A stretch of DNA of 64,000 bases from Bacillota bacterium (GCA_017437745.1 JAFRYI010000007.1:1-64000), one strand, 5' to 3'; positions 43,080-53,378 are shown, counted from the first letter of the stretch. Program-made: numbers and translations. The notes: generated by a model from the letters alone, not told the origin.

Positions 43080-44422
43080 TGGATCGCAAGTTTTATAAAA
43101 AAGTCGCGATGATAGCCATTCCGGTAGCGCTGCAGGGGCTGGTCAGCAGTTCCCTTACGCTTCTGGACAACATGATGGTAAGCAGTCTCTCGGAGACGGC
43201 GCTCTCCTCGGTCAACCTGGGAGTGCAGCTTTTTAACATACAGTGGATGATGGTCTTCGGCTTCTGCACGGGATGTTCCACTTTCCTTACGCAGCTGTGG
43301 GGCGCCAGGGAAGCGGACAACATAAAGAGGGTAATGAGCTTTGCCGTGGTCAATACCACGGCGCTGAGCCTGATCTTCTTCTGCCTCGGAACGTTCTTCC
43401 CGCTGAAGGTAATGGCTATCTACACCAACGATGCGGCTGCGGCGGCGCTGGGCGCTGAGTATCTGCGGACGGCCTCGGTCAATTTCCTTCTGATAGGCAT
43501 CATAAACCCGCTCTCCACGAGCCTCAGGGCTACGGAGCAGACCAGGATACCCATGTACATATCCCTGGCCGCGTTCGTTACGGACGTGTTCTTCAACTAC
43601 TGCCTGATCTTCGGCAACTTCGGATTCCCGAGGCTGGAGGTCCGCGGCGCGGCGCTGGCTACGGTCATAGCCAGGGTTCTGGAGTTCTGCCTGATGATCG
43701 TCATGGTCTTCGTGCGGAAGAATCCGCTCAGGGGCATCTCCGCCCGGATGTTCCGCTTCGATAAGGAGTTCGCTAAAAGGATATATAAAAACAGCATATT
43801 CACAACGCTCAACGAGACCCTCTGGAGCGGGGCCAACTCCGCCATGAGCGCGGCTTACAGCCGCATAGGCATACTGGAGTACGCTTCGTATTCCGCGGCG
43901 ATAACGGTAATGAACCTGTTCCTGATGTGCATGTTCAGCATAGGCGACGCGTCGCTGATACTGGTAGGCGCCAGGATAGGCGAGGGACGCCCTGAGGAAG
44001 CTAAGGAGACCGCGAGGAGACTGCTGCGTCTCGCGGCGGTGTTCGGCGCGGTGGCCGGAGCGCTCATAGCTGTGTTCGCGGGGATAATAATACGCATCTT
44101 CGACCTCAGCCCGGAAGGGTTCGAGCTCGCGAAAAAGATAATGTACGTCAACGCGGCGTTCTGTCCCGTCTATCTTGTGAACGGAGTGCTTATTTCGGGA
44201 ACGATGCGGGCAGGCGGCGACACACGCTTTGCCGCGATAACGGAGATACTGATAATGTGGCTGATAAGCGTGCCCCTGTCGTTCATAGGGGCGCTCGTGC
44301 TTAAGCTGCCGATACACATGGTGGTGCTGATGGTCCAGGCGGAAGGCATAATAAAGTTCTTCTTCCTGTTCCGCAGGTTCCGCTCGGGAAAATGGCTCAA
44401 CTACATGATAGAAGGAATGTAG
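43076..44422 (+). CDS. MATE-family efflux transporter
   Basis: 449 residues from the ATG overlapping the amidohydrolase stop by 4 bp; the longer frame lies within that gene. Twelve hydrophobic helices with the two-fold MATE pattern: IPVALQGLVSSSLTLLDNMMVSSL in helix 1 and the mirrored NETLWSGANSAMSAAYSRIG near residue 243. Likely a sodium- or proton-coupled exporter of organic cations or metabolites in the inner membrane. Confidence 0.92.
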   Translation: MMDRKFYKKVAMIAIPVALQGLVSSSLTLLDNMMVSSLSETALSSVNLGVQLFNIQWMMVFGFCTGCSTFLTQLWGAREADNIKRVMSFAVVNTTALSLIFFCLGTFFPLKVMAIYTNDAAAAALGAEYLRTASVNFLLIGIINPLSTSLRATEQTRIPMYISLAAFVTDVFFNYCLIFGNFGFPRLEVRGAALATVIARVLEFCLMIVMVFVRKNPLRGISARMFRFDKEFAKRIYKNSIFTTLNETLWSGANSAMSAAYSRIGILEYASYSAAITVMNLFLMCMFSIGDASLILVGARIGEGRPEEAKETARRLLRLAAVFGAVAGALIAVFAGIIIRIFDLSPEGFELAKKIMYVNAAFCPVYLVNGVLISGTMRAGGDTRFAAITEILIMWLISVPLSFIGALVLKLPIHMVVLMVQAEGIIKFFFLFRRFRSGKWLNYMIEGM

Positions 44423-44446
44423 GACGCGTCAGGATCGGAGGAAGAC

Positions 44447-44893
44447 ATGGCAAAACTTACGGAGAAAAAGGAAAAGGAGCTTGCGGCAAAGGCTCTGGAC
44501 ATGCGGAAGATGGCCTACGTTCCGTTCTCGGGACATCCGGTGGGCGCAGCTCTGCTGGCGAAGGACGGCAGGGTGTTCACAGGCTGCAACGTGGAGAACA
44601 GCTCGTATTCGCCGACCATATGCGCGGAGCGCACGGCTTTCGTAAAGGCTGTCAGCGAAGGAGCGCGCGAGTTCGAAGCGATAGCCATAGCGGGCGGCTT
44701 CGGCGAAGTACCGGAGACCTACTGCGCGCCCTGCGGAGTGTGCCGCCAGGTGATGGTGGAGTTCTGCGGCAGGGACTTCAAGGTGATACTGGCTAAAACT
44801 CCGGACGATTACAAGGTCTACGATCTGGAGGAGATAATGCCTCTGGGATTCAAGATAGAGGACGTTAAGAGCGGGACCTACGCGGAAAGGTAG
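44447..44893 (+). CDS. cdd: Cytidine deaminase
   Basis: 148 residues. Deaminates cytidine and deoxycytidine to (deoxy)uridine. Zinc site: TICAERTA (Cys plus catalytic Glu) and [10 protein letters not shown] with two more Cys; [10 protein letters not shown] binds the ribose. SD GGAGGA. Followed five bp later by deoC, placing it in nucleoside salvage with the importer and phosphorylase downstream. Confidence 0.96.
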   Translation: MAKLTEKKEKELAAKALDMRKMAYVPFSGHPVGAALLAKDGRVFTGCNVENSSYSPTICAERTAFVKAVSEGAREFEAIAIAGGFGEVPETYCAPCGVCRQVMVEFCGRDFKVILAKTPDDYKVYDLEEIMPLGFKIEDVKSGTYAER

Positions 44894-44898
44894 ATATC

Positions 44899-45570
44899 AT
44901 GGAGATAAAAGAAATACTTGCAAAATGCGACCATACGCTGCTTAAGCAGCAGTCCACATGGGCCGACATAAAGGCGGTCGTGGACGACGGGATAAAGTAC
45001 GGGACGGCCAGCGTCTGCATTCCGCCGGCGTTCGTTGAAAGGGCCGCGCGCTACGCCAAAGGTATGGTGGCGATATGCACCGTCATCGGCTTCCCCAACG
45101 GCAGCAGCACCACGGAATCCAAGGTCTTCGAGACCCGCGACGCCATAGAGAAGGGCGCGGACGAGATAGACATGGTGATCAACATCGGCGAGCTCAAGGC
45201 CGGCAACGACGACTACGTTCTGAACGAGATGAAGAAGATCAAGGAGGCCTGCGGCGATCACATACTGAAGGTCATAATCGAGACCTGCCTCCTTACGGAA
45301 GAAGAGAAGATACGCGCCTGCAGGCTCGTGACAGCTTCCGGCGCGGACTACATAAAGACTTCCACCGGTTTCTCCACCGGAGGAGCCACCAGGGAGGACG
45401 TTGCGCTGATGCGCGCCAACGTCGGCCCGGAGGTAAAGGTCAAGGCCGCGGGAGGCATCGCGGACCTTAAGGACGCGGAGGATTTCATAGCTCTGGGGGC
45501 GGACCGTCTGGGCACCAGCCGCATAGTCAAAGCCGTTAAGGAAATGGAGAAGGGCGCGCCCGATAAATAA
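44899..45570 (+). CDS. deoC: Deoxyribose-phosphate aldolase
   Basis: 223 residues, standard length. Cleaves 2-deoxyribose-5-phosphate to acetaldehyde and glyceraldehyde-3-phosphate. CDHTLLKQQ at the N-terminus, [19 protein letters not shown] with the Lys near residue 151, and DYIKTSTGF carrying the Schiff-base Lys, then KAAGGI. It takes the sugar released by the DeoA-type phosphorylase encoded downstream. Confidence 0.97.
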   Translation: MEIKEILAKCDHTLLKQQSTWADIKAVVDDGIKYGTASVCIPPAFVERAARYAKGMVAICTVIGFPNGSSTTESKVFETRDAIEKGADEIDMVINIGELKAGNDDYVLNEMKKIKEACGDHILKVIIETCLLTEEEKIRACRLVTASGADYIKTSTGFSTGGATREDVALMRANVGPEVKVKAAGGIADLKDAEDFIALGADRLGTSRIVKAVKEMEKGAPDK

Positions 45571-45670
45571 CGCGCGGAGCATTTGTATGAAAGGCACAAA
45601 ACGCCGTTCCTACAAGTAAAAAAATCCTTGAAATGTTAATGATTCCATAGTTATTACATTGTAAAAGTGT

Positions 45671-45676
45671 TATAAT
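45671..45676 (+). promoter_or_regulatory. -10 box before the BMP lipoprotein gene
   Basis: A perfect TATAAT in an A+T-rich stretch, 64 bp before the start codon. No good -35 hexamer is present at 17-18 bp, so the promoter is tentative. Confidence 0.45.
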
Positions 45677-45740
45677 AATTTCATGGTAAATAAGGGCTCT
45701 GCCCAATAATAGTTTTTACAAAAAAAGGAGAAAAGAAGCA

Positions 45741-46910
45741 ATGAAGAAAGTATTAGCGATCCTCCTCGTGCTCGTAATGGTATTCGGCCTTGCGGCATGC
45801 GGAAAGGGCAACGATACGACCCCGGCAAACAACGGGAACACCACCCCGGCCGGCCCCGTAAAGCCGACCACTCCGGAGACCAACCCGGACAAGATAGCTG
45901 ACGCTATGACCTCCCCGGACGGCAAGTATCAGGTAGCGTTCGTTACCGATATCGGCCAGCTGAAGGACAAGTCCTTCAACCAGGGCACCTACGACGGAGT
46001 TAAGCTCTACGCTTACAACGAAGGTCTCAGCTACAAGTACTATCAGCCTGCTAACGGCGCTGAAGCTACCGACGACGACCGTTACAACGCCATGAAGGCT
46101 GCTGCCGACGGCGGCGCCAAGGTCATCGTATGCGCAGGATTCCTCCAGGCTGCCGCTCTCGAAAAGGCCGCCAAGGAATTCACCGACGTCAAGTTCGTCT
46201 TCATCGATGGCTGGAACGTAGGACTTGCCAACGTAGCAGGCATTGCCTTCAAGGAAGAGCAGTGCGGTTACTTCGCCGGATACGCCGTAGTTAAGGAAGG
46301 ATTCGAGAAGCTCGGATTCATGGGCGGCGGCGGCGGAACCAACGAGGCTTGCTGCAGATACGGCTACGGATTCGTCCAGGGCGCAGCAGCTGCTGCAAAG
46401 GAAATGGGCAAGAAGATCGAGGTCAAGTACACCTGGCAGTACGGAGCAAACTTCCAGGCTTCCGCTGAACTTCAGACCATGGCTAACGGCTGGTACACCA
46501 ACGGCACGGAGATCATCTTCTCCTGCGGCGGTTCCATATTCGACTCCATCACCGCGGCTGCTTCCGCTAACAGCGCTAAGGTCATCGGCGTAGACGTTGA
46601 CCAGAGCTACGACTCCAAGACAGTAGTCACCTCCGCTCTCAAGGGCATAGGCGCTGCTGCCGAGTGGGCATGCGGCAAGGCGTTCGACGGCACCTGGAGC
46701 GCTATCGGCGGAAACGCTGTAAGCCTGGGCGCTGCCGAGGGAGCTACCGGTCTTCCGACCGACACCTGGTCCCTCAAGAACTACAGCGTAGCAGAGTACG
46801 AAGCTCAGCTGAAGGATGTCGTTAACGGAACTCTGAAGATCGACAACACTGTCATCCAGGCTCCGAACTATCCGGCAAGCACCGACAACTGCACGGTCAT
46901 CTACGAGTAA
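45741..46910 (+). CDS. BMP-family nucleoside-binding lipoprotein
   Basis: 389 residues. Lipoprotein signal with LAACG at about residues 15-19, followed by a Thr/Pro/Asn linker. The mature domain is a BMP/PnrA-type periplasmic-binding fold: VAFVTDIGQLKDKSFNQGTYDG at the start, VICAGF-like region at about 131, KEEQCGYFAGYAVV, and IGVDVDQSY near residue 288. BMP proteins of this layout bind purine or pyrimidine nucleosides. AAAGGAGAA lies upstream. It heads the importer ATPase-permease-permease set and is separated from it by a hairpin, as usual for abundant binding proteins. Confidence 0.94.
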   Translation: MKKVLAILLVLVMVFGLAACGKGNDTTPANNGNTTPAGPVKPTTPETNPDKIADAMTSPDGKYQVAFVTDIGQLKDKSFNQGTYDGVKLYAYNEGLSYKYYQPANGAEATDDDRYNAMKAAADGGAKVIVCAGFLQAAALEKAAKEFTDVKFVFIDGWNVGLANVAGIAFKEEQCGYFAGYAVVKEGFEKLGFMGGGGGTNEACCRYGYGFVQGAAAAAKEMGKKIEVKYTWQYGANFQASAELQTMANGWYTNGTEIIFSCGGSIFDSITAAASANSAKVIGVDVDQSYDSKTVVTSALKGIGAAAEWACGKAFDGTWSAIGGNAVSLGAAEGATGLPTDTWSLKNYSVAEYEAQLKDVVNGTLKIDNTVIQAPNYPASTDNCTVIYE

Positions 46911-46926
46911 TCTCAGTTATGCAGAC

Positions 46927-46962
46927 AAAAGGGGAGAAAGCATAATGCTTTCTTCCCTTTTT
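46927..46962 (+). terminator. Attenuating terminator between binding protein and ATPase genes
   Basis: Stem AAGGGGAGAAAGCA with TGCTTTCTTCCCTT followed by TTTT. Probably partial, letting the binding protein be made in excess over the membrane subunits. Confidence 0.85.
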
Positions 46963-47025
46963 TAAAGAAACGCCGGTCATAAGAGCCGGTAATCGGACAA
47001 AAGATATCAGAACGAAAGGTACAGC

Positions 47026-48576
47026 ATGGATCACAAAGACGATTATGTAATAGAAATGCTGCACATAACCAAGGAGTTCCCGGGCATCAAGGCCAACGAC
47101 GACATCACCCTGCAGCTGCGCAGAGGAGAGATCCACGCCTTGCTCGGAGAGAACGGCGCCGGAAAGTCCACGCTCATGAGCGTGCTGTTCGGTCTCTACC
47201 AGCCGGAGAAGGGAGAGATCCTCTACAACGGCAAGAAGGTGGAGATCAACAACCCCAACGACGCCACGGCTCTTGGCATTGGAATGGTGCACCAGCACTT
47301 TAAACTGGTGGAAGTGTTCACCGTACTGGACAACATAATCCTGGGTGCGGAGACGACCAGGATGGGCTTCCTCCAGAAGCAGGAGGCAAGGAAAAAAGTT
47401 AAGGCCTTGTCCGAAAAATACGGTCTCTATGTGGACCTCGACGCCAAGGTCGAGGACATTACGGTAGGCATGCAGCAGAGAGTAGAGATCCTTAAGATGC
47501 TCTACAGGGACAACGAGATCCTGATCTTCGACGAGCCTACCGCGGTGCTTACTCCGCAGGAGATCGACGAACTCATGGCAACAATGAAAGAGTTTGCCAA
47601 GGAAGGCAAATCGATACTCTTTATTTCTCATAAACTCAACGAGATCATGGCTGTAGCGGACCGTGTAACGGTACTTCGCAAGGGCAAGGGCATAGGCACC
47701 ATAGAGACCTCCAAGACCAACACGCAGGAGCTCTCCAACATGATGGTAGGCCGTCCGGTGCAGCTGCAGGTCAAGAAGAGCAAGGCAAAGCCGGGACAGC
47801 CGGTGCTTAAGGTGGAGAACCTGTCGGCTCCGTCCAGAGTCCACAAGAACAAGAACGCGGTCCACAACGTAAGCTTCGAGGTCCGTTCCGGAGAGATCCT
47901 ATGCATAGCTGGAATAGACGGCAACGGCCAGACGGAGCTCGTAAGCGCCATCACCGGTCTGGGCAAGACCAACAGCGGCAAGGTGACGCTCTGCGGCGAG
48001 GACATTTCCCGCGCAAGCATCAAGACCCGCGCCAGGAACATGAGCCACATACCGGAAGACCGTCACAAGCACGGACTCATCCTGGACTTCACGCTTGCGG
48101 ACAACATGGTGCTGCAGCGCTTCAAGGAGAAGCAGTTCCAGCACAACGGATTCATAAACAAGCCCATGGTAAGGCAGTACGCGGAGAAGCTGATAGACAA
48201 GTTCGACGTTCGCTCCGGTCAGGGCCCGGATACCATGGCAAGAGCGATGTCCGGAGGAAACCAGCAGAAGGCGATAATCGCCAGGGAGCTGGACAGGGAC
48301 AAGACGCTTGTAATGGCGGTCCAGCCCACCAGAGGTCTGGACGTAGGCGCAATAGAATTCATACACGCCCAGCTCGTACAGGAGCGCGACGAGGGCAAGG
48401 CCATAATGCTCGTGTCGCTGGAGCTGGACGAGGTGCTCAGCCTTTCGGACCGCATACTCGTAATGTACGAAGGCGAGATCGTCGGAGAGCTCTTCCCGGA
48501 GAGCACTAACGCGCAGGAGCTCGGACTCTACATGTCCGGCGCCAAGAGGATGGACAGAAAGGAGGCCGAGGCATGA
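47026..48576 (+). CDS. Nucleoside ABC importer, dual ATPase subunit
   Basis: 516 residues with two ABC domains. The first has GENGAGKSTLM (about residue 44) and LIFDEPTAVLTP. The second has the altered Walker A GIDGNGQTEL (about 303), signature MSGGNQQKAI (about 408) and a Walker B reading LVMAVQPTRGLD, the usual asymmetry in BMP-linked sugar/nucleoside importers (NupO/YufO type). Overlaps the permease gene by 4 bp. Confidence 0.95.
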   Translation: MDHKDDYVIEMLHITKEFPGIKANDDITLQLRRGEIHALLGENGAGKSTLMSVLFGLYQPEKGEILYNGKKVEINNPNDATALGIGMVHQHFKLVEVFTVLDNIILGAETTRMGFLQKQEARKKVKALSEKYGLYVDLDAKVEDITVGMQQRVEILKMLYRDNEILIFDEPTAVLTPQEIDELMATMKEFAKEGKSILFISHKLNEIMAVADRVTVLRKGKGIGTIETSKTNTQELSNMMVGRPVQLQVKKSKAKPGQPVLKVENLSAPSRVHKNKNAVHNVSFEVRSGEILCIAGIDGNGQTELVSAITGLGKTNSGKVTLCGEDISRASIKTRARNMSHIPEDRHKHGLILDFTLADNMVLQRFKEKQFQHNGFINKPMVRQYAEKLIDKFDVRSGQGPDTMARAMSGGNQQKAIIARELDRDKTLVMAVQPTRGLDVGAIEFIHAQLVQERDEGKAIMLVSLELDEVLSLSDRILVMYEGEIVGELFPESTNAQELGLYMSGAKRMDRKEAEA

Positions 48577-49763
48577 GGAAGAACAACAACGAACCCAGGC
48601 TGCTGGAGAGCAACGGCTTCCAGTCGGTACTGTCCTCCGTCGTTTCCATAGTGATAGGCCTGCTGTTCGGAATGCTGCTGATATTCATCGTCGGCGCGGT
48701 GGACAAGAACCTGTCCTTAAGCGCCGCGTGGGAAGGCATGCGCCTTGTAATAGGAGGTCTGTTCTCCACGGGCCGCGACGCTTCCGGCGCGCTGTCCTGG
48801 GGTTTCAACTCCATAAACTTCGGAAACATGCTGTTCCGCGCTACGCCGCTCATAATGACCGGTCTTTCCGTGGCATTCGCTTACAAGACGGGTCTGTTCA
48901 ACATAGGCGCTCCGGGGCAGTACCTCATGGGGACCATGACCTCCCTGATGATCGCTCTGAGCATCCCCTCGGACAAGGTCCCTCCGGTGATAATCTGGAT
49001 ACTGGCCTTCCTGGGAGCCATGGTCGCCGGAGCCATCTGGGGAGCCATCCCGGGCATCTTCAAGGCTTTGCTCAACACCAACGAGGTAATAGCCTGCATA
49101 ATGACAAACTGGATAGCCGCGAACGTCGTAACGTGGCTGTTCGACATATCCAACTTCAAGAACGTGACGGAGAGCACCAAGAGCGGCTACATCTACAAGA
49201 CTTCGGTCAACAACGTGGCCACCACGAAGCTGGGCCTGGACAAACTGTTCCCCGGCTCGCAGATAAACGGCGGCATAGTGATAGCCATCCTGATCGCCAT
49301 TGGAATTTACATCCTGATGACCAAGACCACGTTCGGCTACGAGCTGCGCGCCTGCGGTTCCAACAGGGACGCCGCCAAGTACGCGGGGCTTAAGGACAAG
49401 AGGGACATAGTGCTGTCGATGGCGATAGCCGGAGCTCTCTCCGCTGCAGGAGCGGCGCTCTACTACCTGTCCGGAAACACGGAGCTGTTCTGGTCCACCT
49501 ACCAGTCGCTGCCGGCGATAGGCTTCAACGGCATACCGGTAGCCATGCTGGCGCTCACCAACCCGATAGGCGTCATCTTCACAGCCTTGTTCATGTCCAT
49601 GCTGAACATAATAGGCCTGCAGATAACCAGCCTTACGGCGTACAACGAGTACATTACGGACGTAATAATCGCTGTCATCGTTTACCTGAGCGCGTTCTCG
49701 CTGCTGATAAAGCAGTTCATATCCAGAAGGATGAGCAGAAAGAAGAAGGAGGGCGAAAAATGA
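48573..49763 (+). CDS. Nucleoside ABC importer permease 1
   Basis: 396 residues, about ten membrane helices, of the BPD_transp_2 family (NupP/YufP type). Typical blocks: LFNIGAPGQYLMGTMTSLM, GAIWGAIPGIFKALLNTNEVIACIMTNWIA, and GYELRACGSNRDAAKYAGL preceding the last helices. Start and stop overlap its neighbours by 4 bp each (ATGA). Confidence 0.94.
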   Translation: MRKNNNEPRLLESNGFQSVLSSVVSIVIGLLFGMLLIFIVGAVDKNLSLSAAWEGMRLVIGGLFSTGRDASGALSWGFNSINFGNMLFRATPLIMTGLSVAFAYKTGLFNIGAPGQYLMGTMTSLMIALSIPSDKVPPVIIWILAFLGAMVAGAIWGAIPGIFKALLNTNEVIACIMTNWIAANVVTWLFDISNFKNVTESTKSGYIYKTSVNNVATTKLGLDKLFPGSQINGGIVIAILIAIGIYILMTKTTFGYELRACGSNRDAAKYAGLKDKRDIVLSMAIAGALSAAGAALYYLSGNTELFWSTYQSLPAIGFNGIPVAMLALTNPIGVIFTALFMSMLNIIGLQITSLTAYNEYITDVIIAVIVYLSAFSLLIKQFISRRMSRKKKEGEK

Positions 49764-50791
49764 GTTTCCTTATTCAACAGACACTTATATACGCGATCCC
49801 TCTCATGATAGTTGCCCTGGCAGGCGTGTTCGCCGAGAGGAGCGGTATCATAAACCTGGCTCTGGAAGGTATCATGATCTTCGGGGCTTTCTGCGGAGTA
49901 ATGTTCGTAAACACCATGCAGAAGACCGACTGGGTGTTCGCGGCCTACCGCGAAGATAAGTTCGGAACGCTGCAGCTGATAGTGGTGCTGGCCATGATAG
50001 TGGCCGCCATACTGGGCGCCGTACTGTCCCTGCTTCTGTCGTTCGCCTCGATAAACCTGCGGGCCAACCAGACGATAGGCGGCACGGCCATCAACCTTCT
50101 GTCGCCTGCCATAGTCCTGTTCCTTATCAGGATCCTGGAAGGACAGAACACACTGTTCCTGGCCAAGGGCGACGCGGCGGAATGGTTCATGATCAACAAG
50201 AGCATGTTCGGCTACGGTCCCAAGGACAGCATGGGCTTCCTGGGCGAGACCTTCGTCCACAAGACCTACATCACAAACTACATCTGCATACTGCTGTTCG
50301 TGCTCCTGGCGATAATCCTCTACAAGACCAGGTTCGGACTGCGCGTCCGTTCCTGCGGCGAGAATCCACACGCTGCGGACTCCCTGGGAATAAACGTAAA
50401 GGCGATGCGCTACGCGGGCACCACGATATCCGGAGCGCTGGCCGGCATGGGCGGCTTCGTGTACGCTCTCACCACGGCGAACTGCTCGTCCAACGGCGAC
50501 GTAGCGGGCTTCGGATTCCTGGCTCTGGCCGTAATGATCTTCGGTAACTGGAAGCCTCTTTCCATAGCCGGAGCTGCGATGCTGTTCGGATTCTTCAAGT
50601 GCCTGGCGGCAGGCTATTCGTCCATAGACATAAACGGAGACGGCATATTCCTGCTTAAGGAGCTGGGCCTGTCCCCGCACCTCTACAGGATGCTGCCTTA
50701 CATAGTAACTCTGATAGTTCTGGCCTTCACGTCCAAGAACTCCAGGGCGCCCAAGGCCGAGGGCATTCCTTACGACAAGGGACAGAGGTAG
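49760..50791 (+). CDS. Nucleoside ABC importer permease 2
   Basis: 343 residues, BPD_transp_2 family (NupQ/YufQ type), about nine helices. ERSGIINLALEGIMIFGAF near the start, NQTIGGTAINLL, and GLRVRSCGENPHAADSLGI are typical. It completes the importer and is followed ten bp later by the pyrimidine-nucleoside phosphorylase gene, showing what happens to imported substrates. Confidence 0.94.
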   Translation: MSFLIQQTLIYAIPLMIVALAGVFAERSGIINLALEGIMIFGAFCGVMFVNTMQKTDWVFAAYREDKFGTLQLIVVLAMIVAAILGAVLSLLLSFASINLRANQTIGGTAINLLSPAIVLFLIRILEGQNTLFLAKGDAAEWFMINKSMFGYGPKDSMGFLGETFVHKTYITNYICILLFVLLAIILYKTRFGLRVRSCGENPHAADSLGINVKAMRYAGTTISGALAGMGGFVYALTTANCSSNGDVAGFGFLALAVMIFGNWKPLSIAGAAMLFGFFKCLAAGYSSIDINGDGIFLLKELGLSPHLYRMLPYIVTLIVLAFTSKNSRAPKAEGIPYDKGQR

Positions 50792-50800
50792 GTACGCGCC

Positions 50801-52102
50801 ATGCGCATGTACGACATAATAAAAACCAAAAGAGACGGCGGAAAGCTCTCCGCGGAGGAGATAAAGTCCTTCGTGGAGGGCTACACTGCCGGCGACATTC
50901 CGGATTACCAGGCGGCGGCTCTTTGCATGGCCATATTCTACAAGGGTATGGACGCAGACGAGACCACCGCCCTTACCTTAGCTATAAGGGATTCCGGAGA
51001 TACGCTCAACATGGACTTCGGCGGACTGCGCGTCGACAAGCACTCCACCGGCGGCGTGGGCGACAAGACCAGCATGGTCGTGGCTCCCATCGCGGCAAGC
51101 TGCGGGATAAAGGTGGCTAAGATCTCCGGCAGGGGACTGGGCCACACCGGCGGCACCGTGGACAAGCTGGAAGCCATAGAAGGCTACCGCACGGATCTTT
51201 CCTCGGAGGAGTTCGCGGACGTGGTGCGCAAGGTGGGCGTTTCCATGATAGGCCAGAGCGGAGATTTCGCCCCGGCGGACAAGAAGCTCTACGCGCTTCG
51301 CGACGTTACCGCCACCGTGGACAGCATGCCGCTGATAGTATCGAGCATCATGGGCAAGAAGCTGGCCGCCAACGACGACTGCATAGTCCTGGACGTAAAG
51401 GTGGGCAGCGGATCCTTCATGAAGACTCAGAAGGATGCCGAAGAGCTTGCCAGACGCATGGTGAGCGTAGGCCGCAACGCGGGCAAGAAAGTCCGCGCGC
51501 TGATCACCAACATGGACAGGCCGCTGGGACTTGCCGTGGGCAATTCGCTGGAAGTGGTGGAGGCCATAGAGACGCTTAAAGGCGGCGGACCGGAGGACTT
51601 CCGGACGCTTTGCATAGAGCTTGCCGCGCACATGCTCTGCCTTGCGGAAAAGGGCAGCGTGGACGAGTGCAGGAAGATGGCTGTCGAAGCCATAAAGTCC
51701 GGCCGCGCGCTGGACACTTTCGCAAAGATGGTGGAACTTCAGGGCGGCGATCCCAGGTGGATATACGAGCCGGAACGTTTCCCCAAGGCAAAGTATTCCC
51801 TGGAAGTGCGTGCTCCCGAAAAGGGCTACATCTTCCGCGTGGATACGGAGAAATACGGAGAAGTAAGCCTTCTTCTGGGCGCGGGACGCAGCACCAAGGA
51901 AGACAAGATAGACAACACCGCGGGTTTCGTGCTCGCGAAAAAGACCGGCGACATGGCGCTTAAGGGCGACCTAATAGCCACGCTGTACACCACCGACAAG
52001 CCGGAGGCTCTGGAGCAGGCAGCGGAGCTGATGCTCTCGGCAACAGGCCAGTGGAAAGAAGTTCCGGAGCAGATGCCGCTGATCCTGGACGTTATCGAGT
52101 GA
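50801..52102 (+). CDS. Pyrimidine-nucleoside phosphorylase
   Basis: 433 residues. Phosphorolysis of thymidine, uridine or deoxyuridine to base and (deoxy)ribose-1-phosphate. Phosphate and substrate sites: DKHSTGGVGDKTSM (about residue 81) and GRGLGHTGGTVDKLEAI (about 108). The C-terminal barrel-sandwich domain ends with the usual LxxGAGRxxKED segment. This length and sequence type suit the Bacillus Pdp group as well as DeoA. AGGTAGG precedes the first of two closely spaced ATGs. Confidence 0.95.
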   Translation: MRMYDIIKTKRDGGKLSAEEIKSFVEGYTAGDIPDYQAAALCMAIFYKGMDADETTALTLAIRDSGDTLNMDFGGLRVDKHSTGGVGDKTSMVVAPIAASCGIKVAKISGRGLGHTGGTVDKLEAIEGYRTDLSSEEFADVVRKVGVSMIGQSGDFAPADKKLYALRDVTATVDSMPLIVSSIMGKKLAANDDCIVLDVKVGSGSFMKTQKDAEELARRMVSVGRNAGKKVRALITNMDRPLGLAVGNSLEVVEAIETLKGGGPEDFRTLCIELAAHMLCLAEKGSVDECRKMAVEAIKSGRALDTFAKMVELQGGDPRWIYEPERFPKAKYSLEVRAPEKGYIFRVDTEKYGEVSLLLGAGRSTKEDKIDNTAGFVLAKKTGDMALKGDLIATLYTTDKPEALEQAAELMLSATGQWKEVPEQMPLILDVIE

Positions 52103-52168
52103 CCGGGGAGCGGGCCGCGGCAGACAGCAAATGAATTGACATTCGGCATCCCTGAAAGGAGACGCAGT

Positions 52169-52765
52169 ATGGCAAAACTATACTTTAAATACGGGGCCAT
52201 GGGCTCTTCCAAGACCGCGCAGGCGCTGGTCACCAAGTACAACTACGAAGAGCGCAACATGAAGGTGCTCTTCCTTAAGCCGTCCACGGACACCCGCGAC
52301 GGAGCGGACGTTGTAAGATCCAGGATAGGCCTGGAATCCAAGGCAGTGGTGCTTACTCCGGAGGAGGACGCCTACAAGCTCTACGCGGAGCATTACAGGG
52401 ACTGCAAGGCCGTGATCGTGGACGAGTGCCAGTTCCTTACACCGGAGCAGGTGGACCAGCTGGCAATGATAACCATAGACTTCGACGTTGCGGTGCTTTG
52501 CTTCGGACTGCGTACGGACTTCCAGACACACTTCTTCCCCGGAAGCCGCAGGCTGATGGAGATAGCGGAGTCCATCTCGGAGATAAAGTCCGTCTGCGAC
52601 TGCGGCTCGAAGGCCACGGTCAACGCCCGCCTGGACGAGAACGGCGACGTCGTCTTCGAGGGCGACCAGGTGGTGCTGGGCGGCAACGACAGATATCACG
52701 CCATGTGCAGGAAGTGCTGGCTGAAGAAGAAAAAAGAACAGGAAGCGCGTAAAAATGGCAGGTAA
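52169..52765 (+). CDS. tdk: Thymidine kinase
   Basis: 198 residues from the ATG with AAAGGAGA upstream. Type II thymidine kinase: P-loop GAMGSSKTAQ at residues about 8-17 (most members have GPMxSGKS), VIVDECQFL with the catalytic acid, lasso region PGSRRLMEIA, and a zinc site of CDC...CRKC. Phosphorylates thymidine for reuse. Its end overlaps udk by 11 bp. Confidence 0.94.
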   Translation: MAKLYFKYGAMGSSKTAQALVTKYNYEERNMKVLFLKPSTDTRDGADVVRSRIGLESKAVVLTPEEDAYKLYAEHYRDCKAVIVDECQFLTPEQVDQLAMITIDFDVAVLCFGLRTDFQTHFFPGSRRLMEIAESISEIKSVCDCGSKATVNARLDENGDVVFEGDQVVLGGNDRYHAMCRKCWLKKKKEQEARKNGR

Positions 52766-53378
52766 CATAGTCATAGGCATCTGCGGCGGAAGCGGCAGCG
52801 GAAAGAGCACTCTGGCAAGAAAGATAAAGGATGAGTTCGGCGACAAGGCATCCATAGTTTCCATGGATTCCTTCTACAAGTTCCAGCCGGACACCACCTA
52901 CGAGGAACGTACGAAGACCAACTACGACCATCCGGACGCTTTCGACACGGACATAATGATAGAGTGCGTAAAGGAGCTTAAGTCCGGCAAGGATACGAAG
53001 ATCCCGGTCTACGACTTTACCATACACAACCGCAGCAGCCAGCCGTGGGAGACCGTTAAGGCAACTCCGGTGATAATACTGGACGGCATACTGCTCTTCG
53101 CGTTCCCGCAGCTGGTGGAACTTATGGACATCAAGGTGTTCGTGGACACGGACGCGGACGTAAGGATACTGCGGCGCGTGCACCGCGACGTCATAAAGCG
53201 CGGACGCAGCGTGGAATCCGTGATAGATCAGTACCTCAATACCGTTAAGCCCATGCACGAGGCTTACGTGGAACCGTACAAGAAGCTGGCGGACGTAATA
53301 ATCCCGGAAGGCGCCCACAACAGCGTCGCCAGGGAGATGGTGATCAGTCTGATCAAAGAACGTCTGAATAAGCAGTAG
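52755..53378 (+). CDS. udk: Uridine kinase family protein
   Basis: 207 residues. P-loop GGSGSGKSTLARKI at about residue 9, MDSFYKF, the base-binding NYDHPDAFD at about 55, and R-rich lid RRVHRDVIKRGRSVESV. Phosphorylates uridine and cytidine. Starts inside the end of tdk, a sign of coupled expression. Completes the salvage set of transport, deamination, phosphorolysis and kinases. Confidence 0.95.
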   Translation: MAGNIVIGICGGSGSGKSTLARKIKDEFGDKASIVSMDSFYKFQPDTTYEERTKTNYDHPDAFDTDIMIECVKELKSGKDTKIPVYDFTIHNRSSQPWETVKATPVIILDGILLFAFPQLVELMDIKVFVDTDADVRILRRVHRDVIKRGRSVESVIDQYLNTVKPMHEAYVEPYKKLADVIIPEGAHNSVAREMVISLIKERLNKQ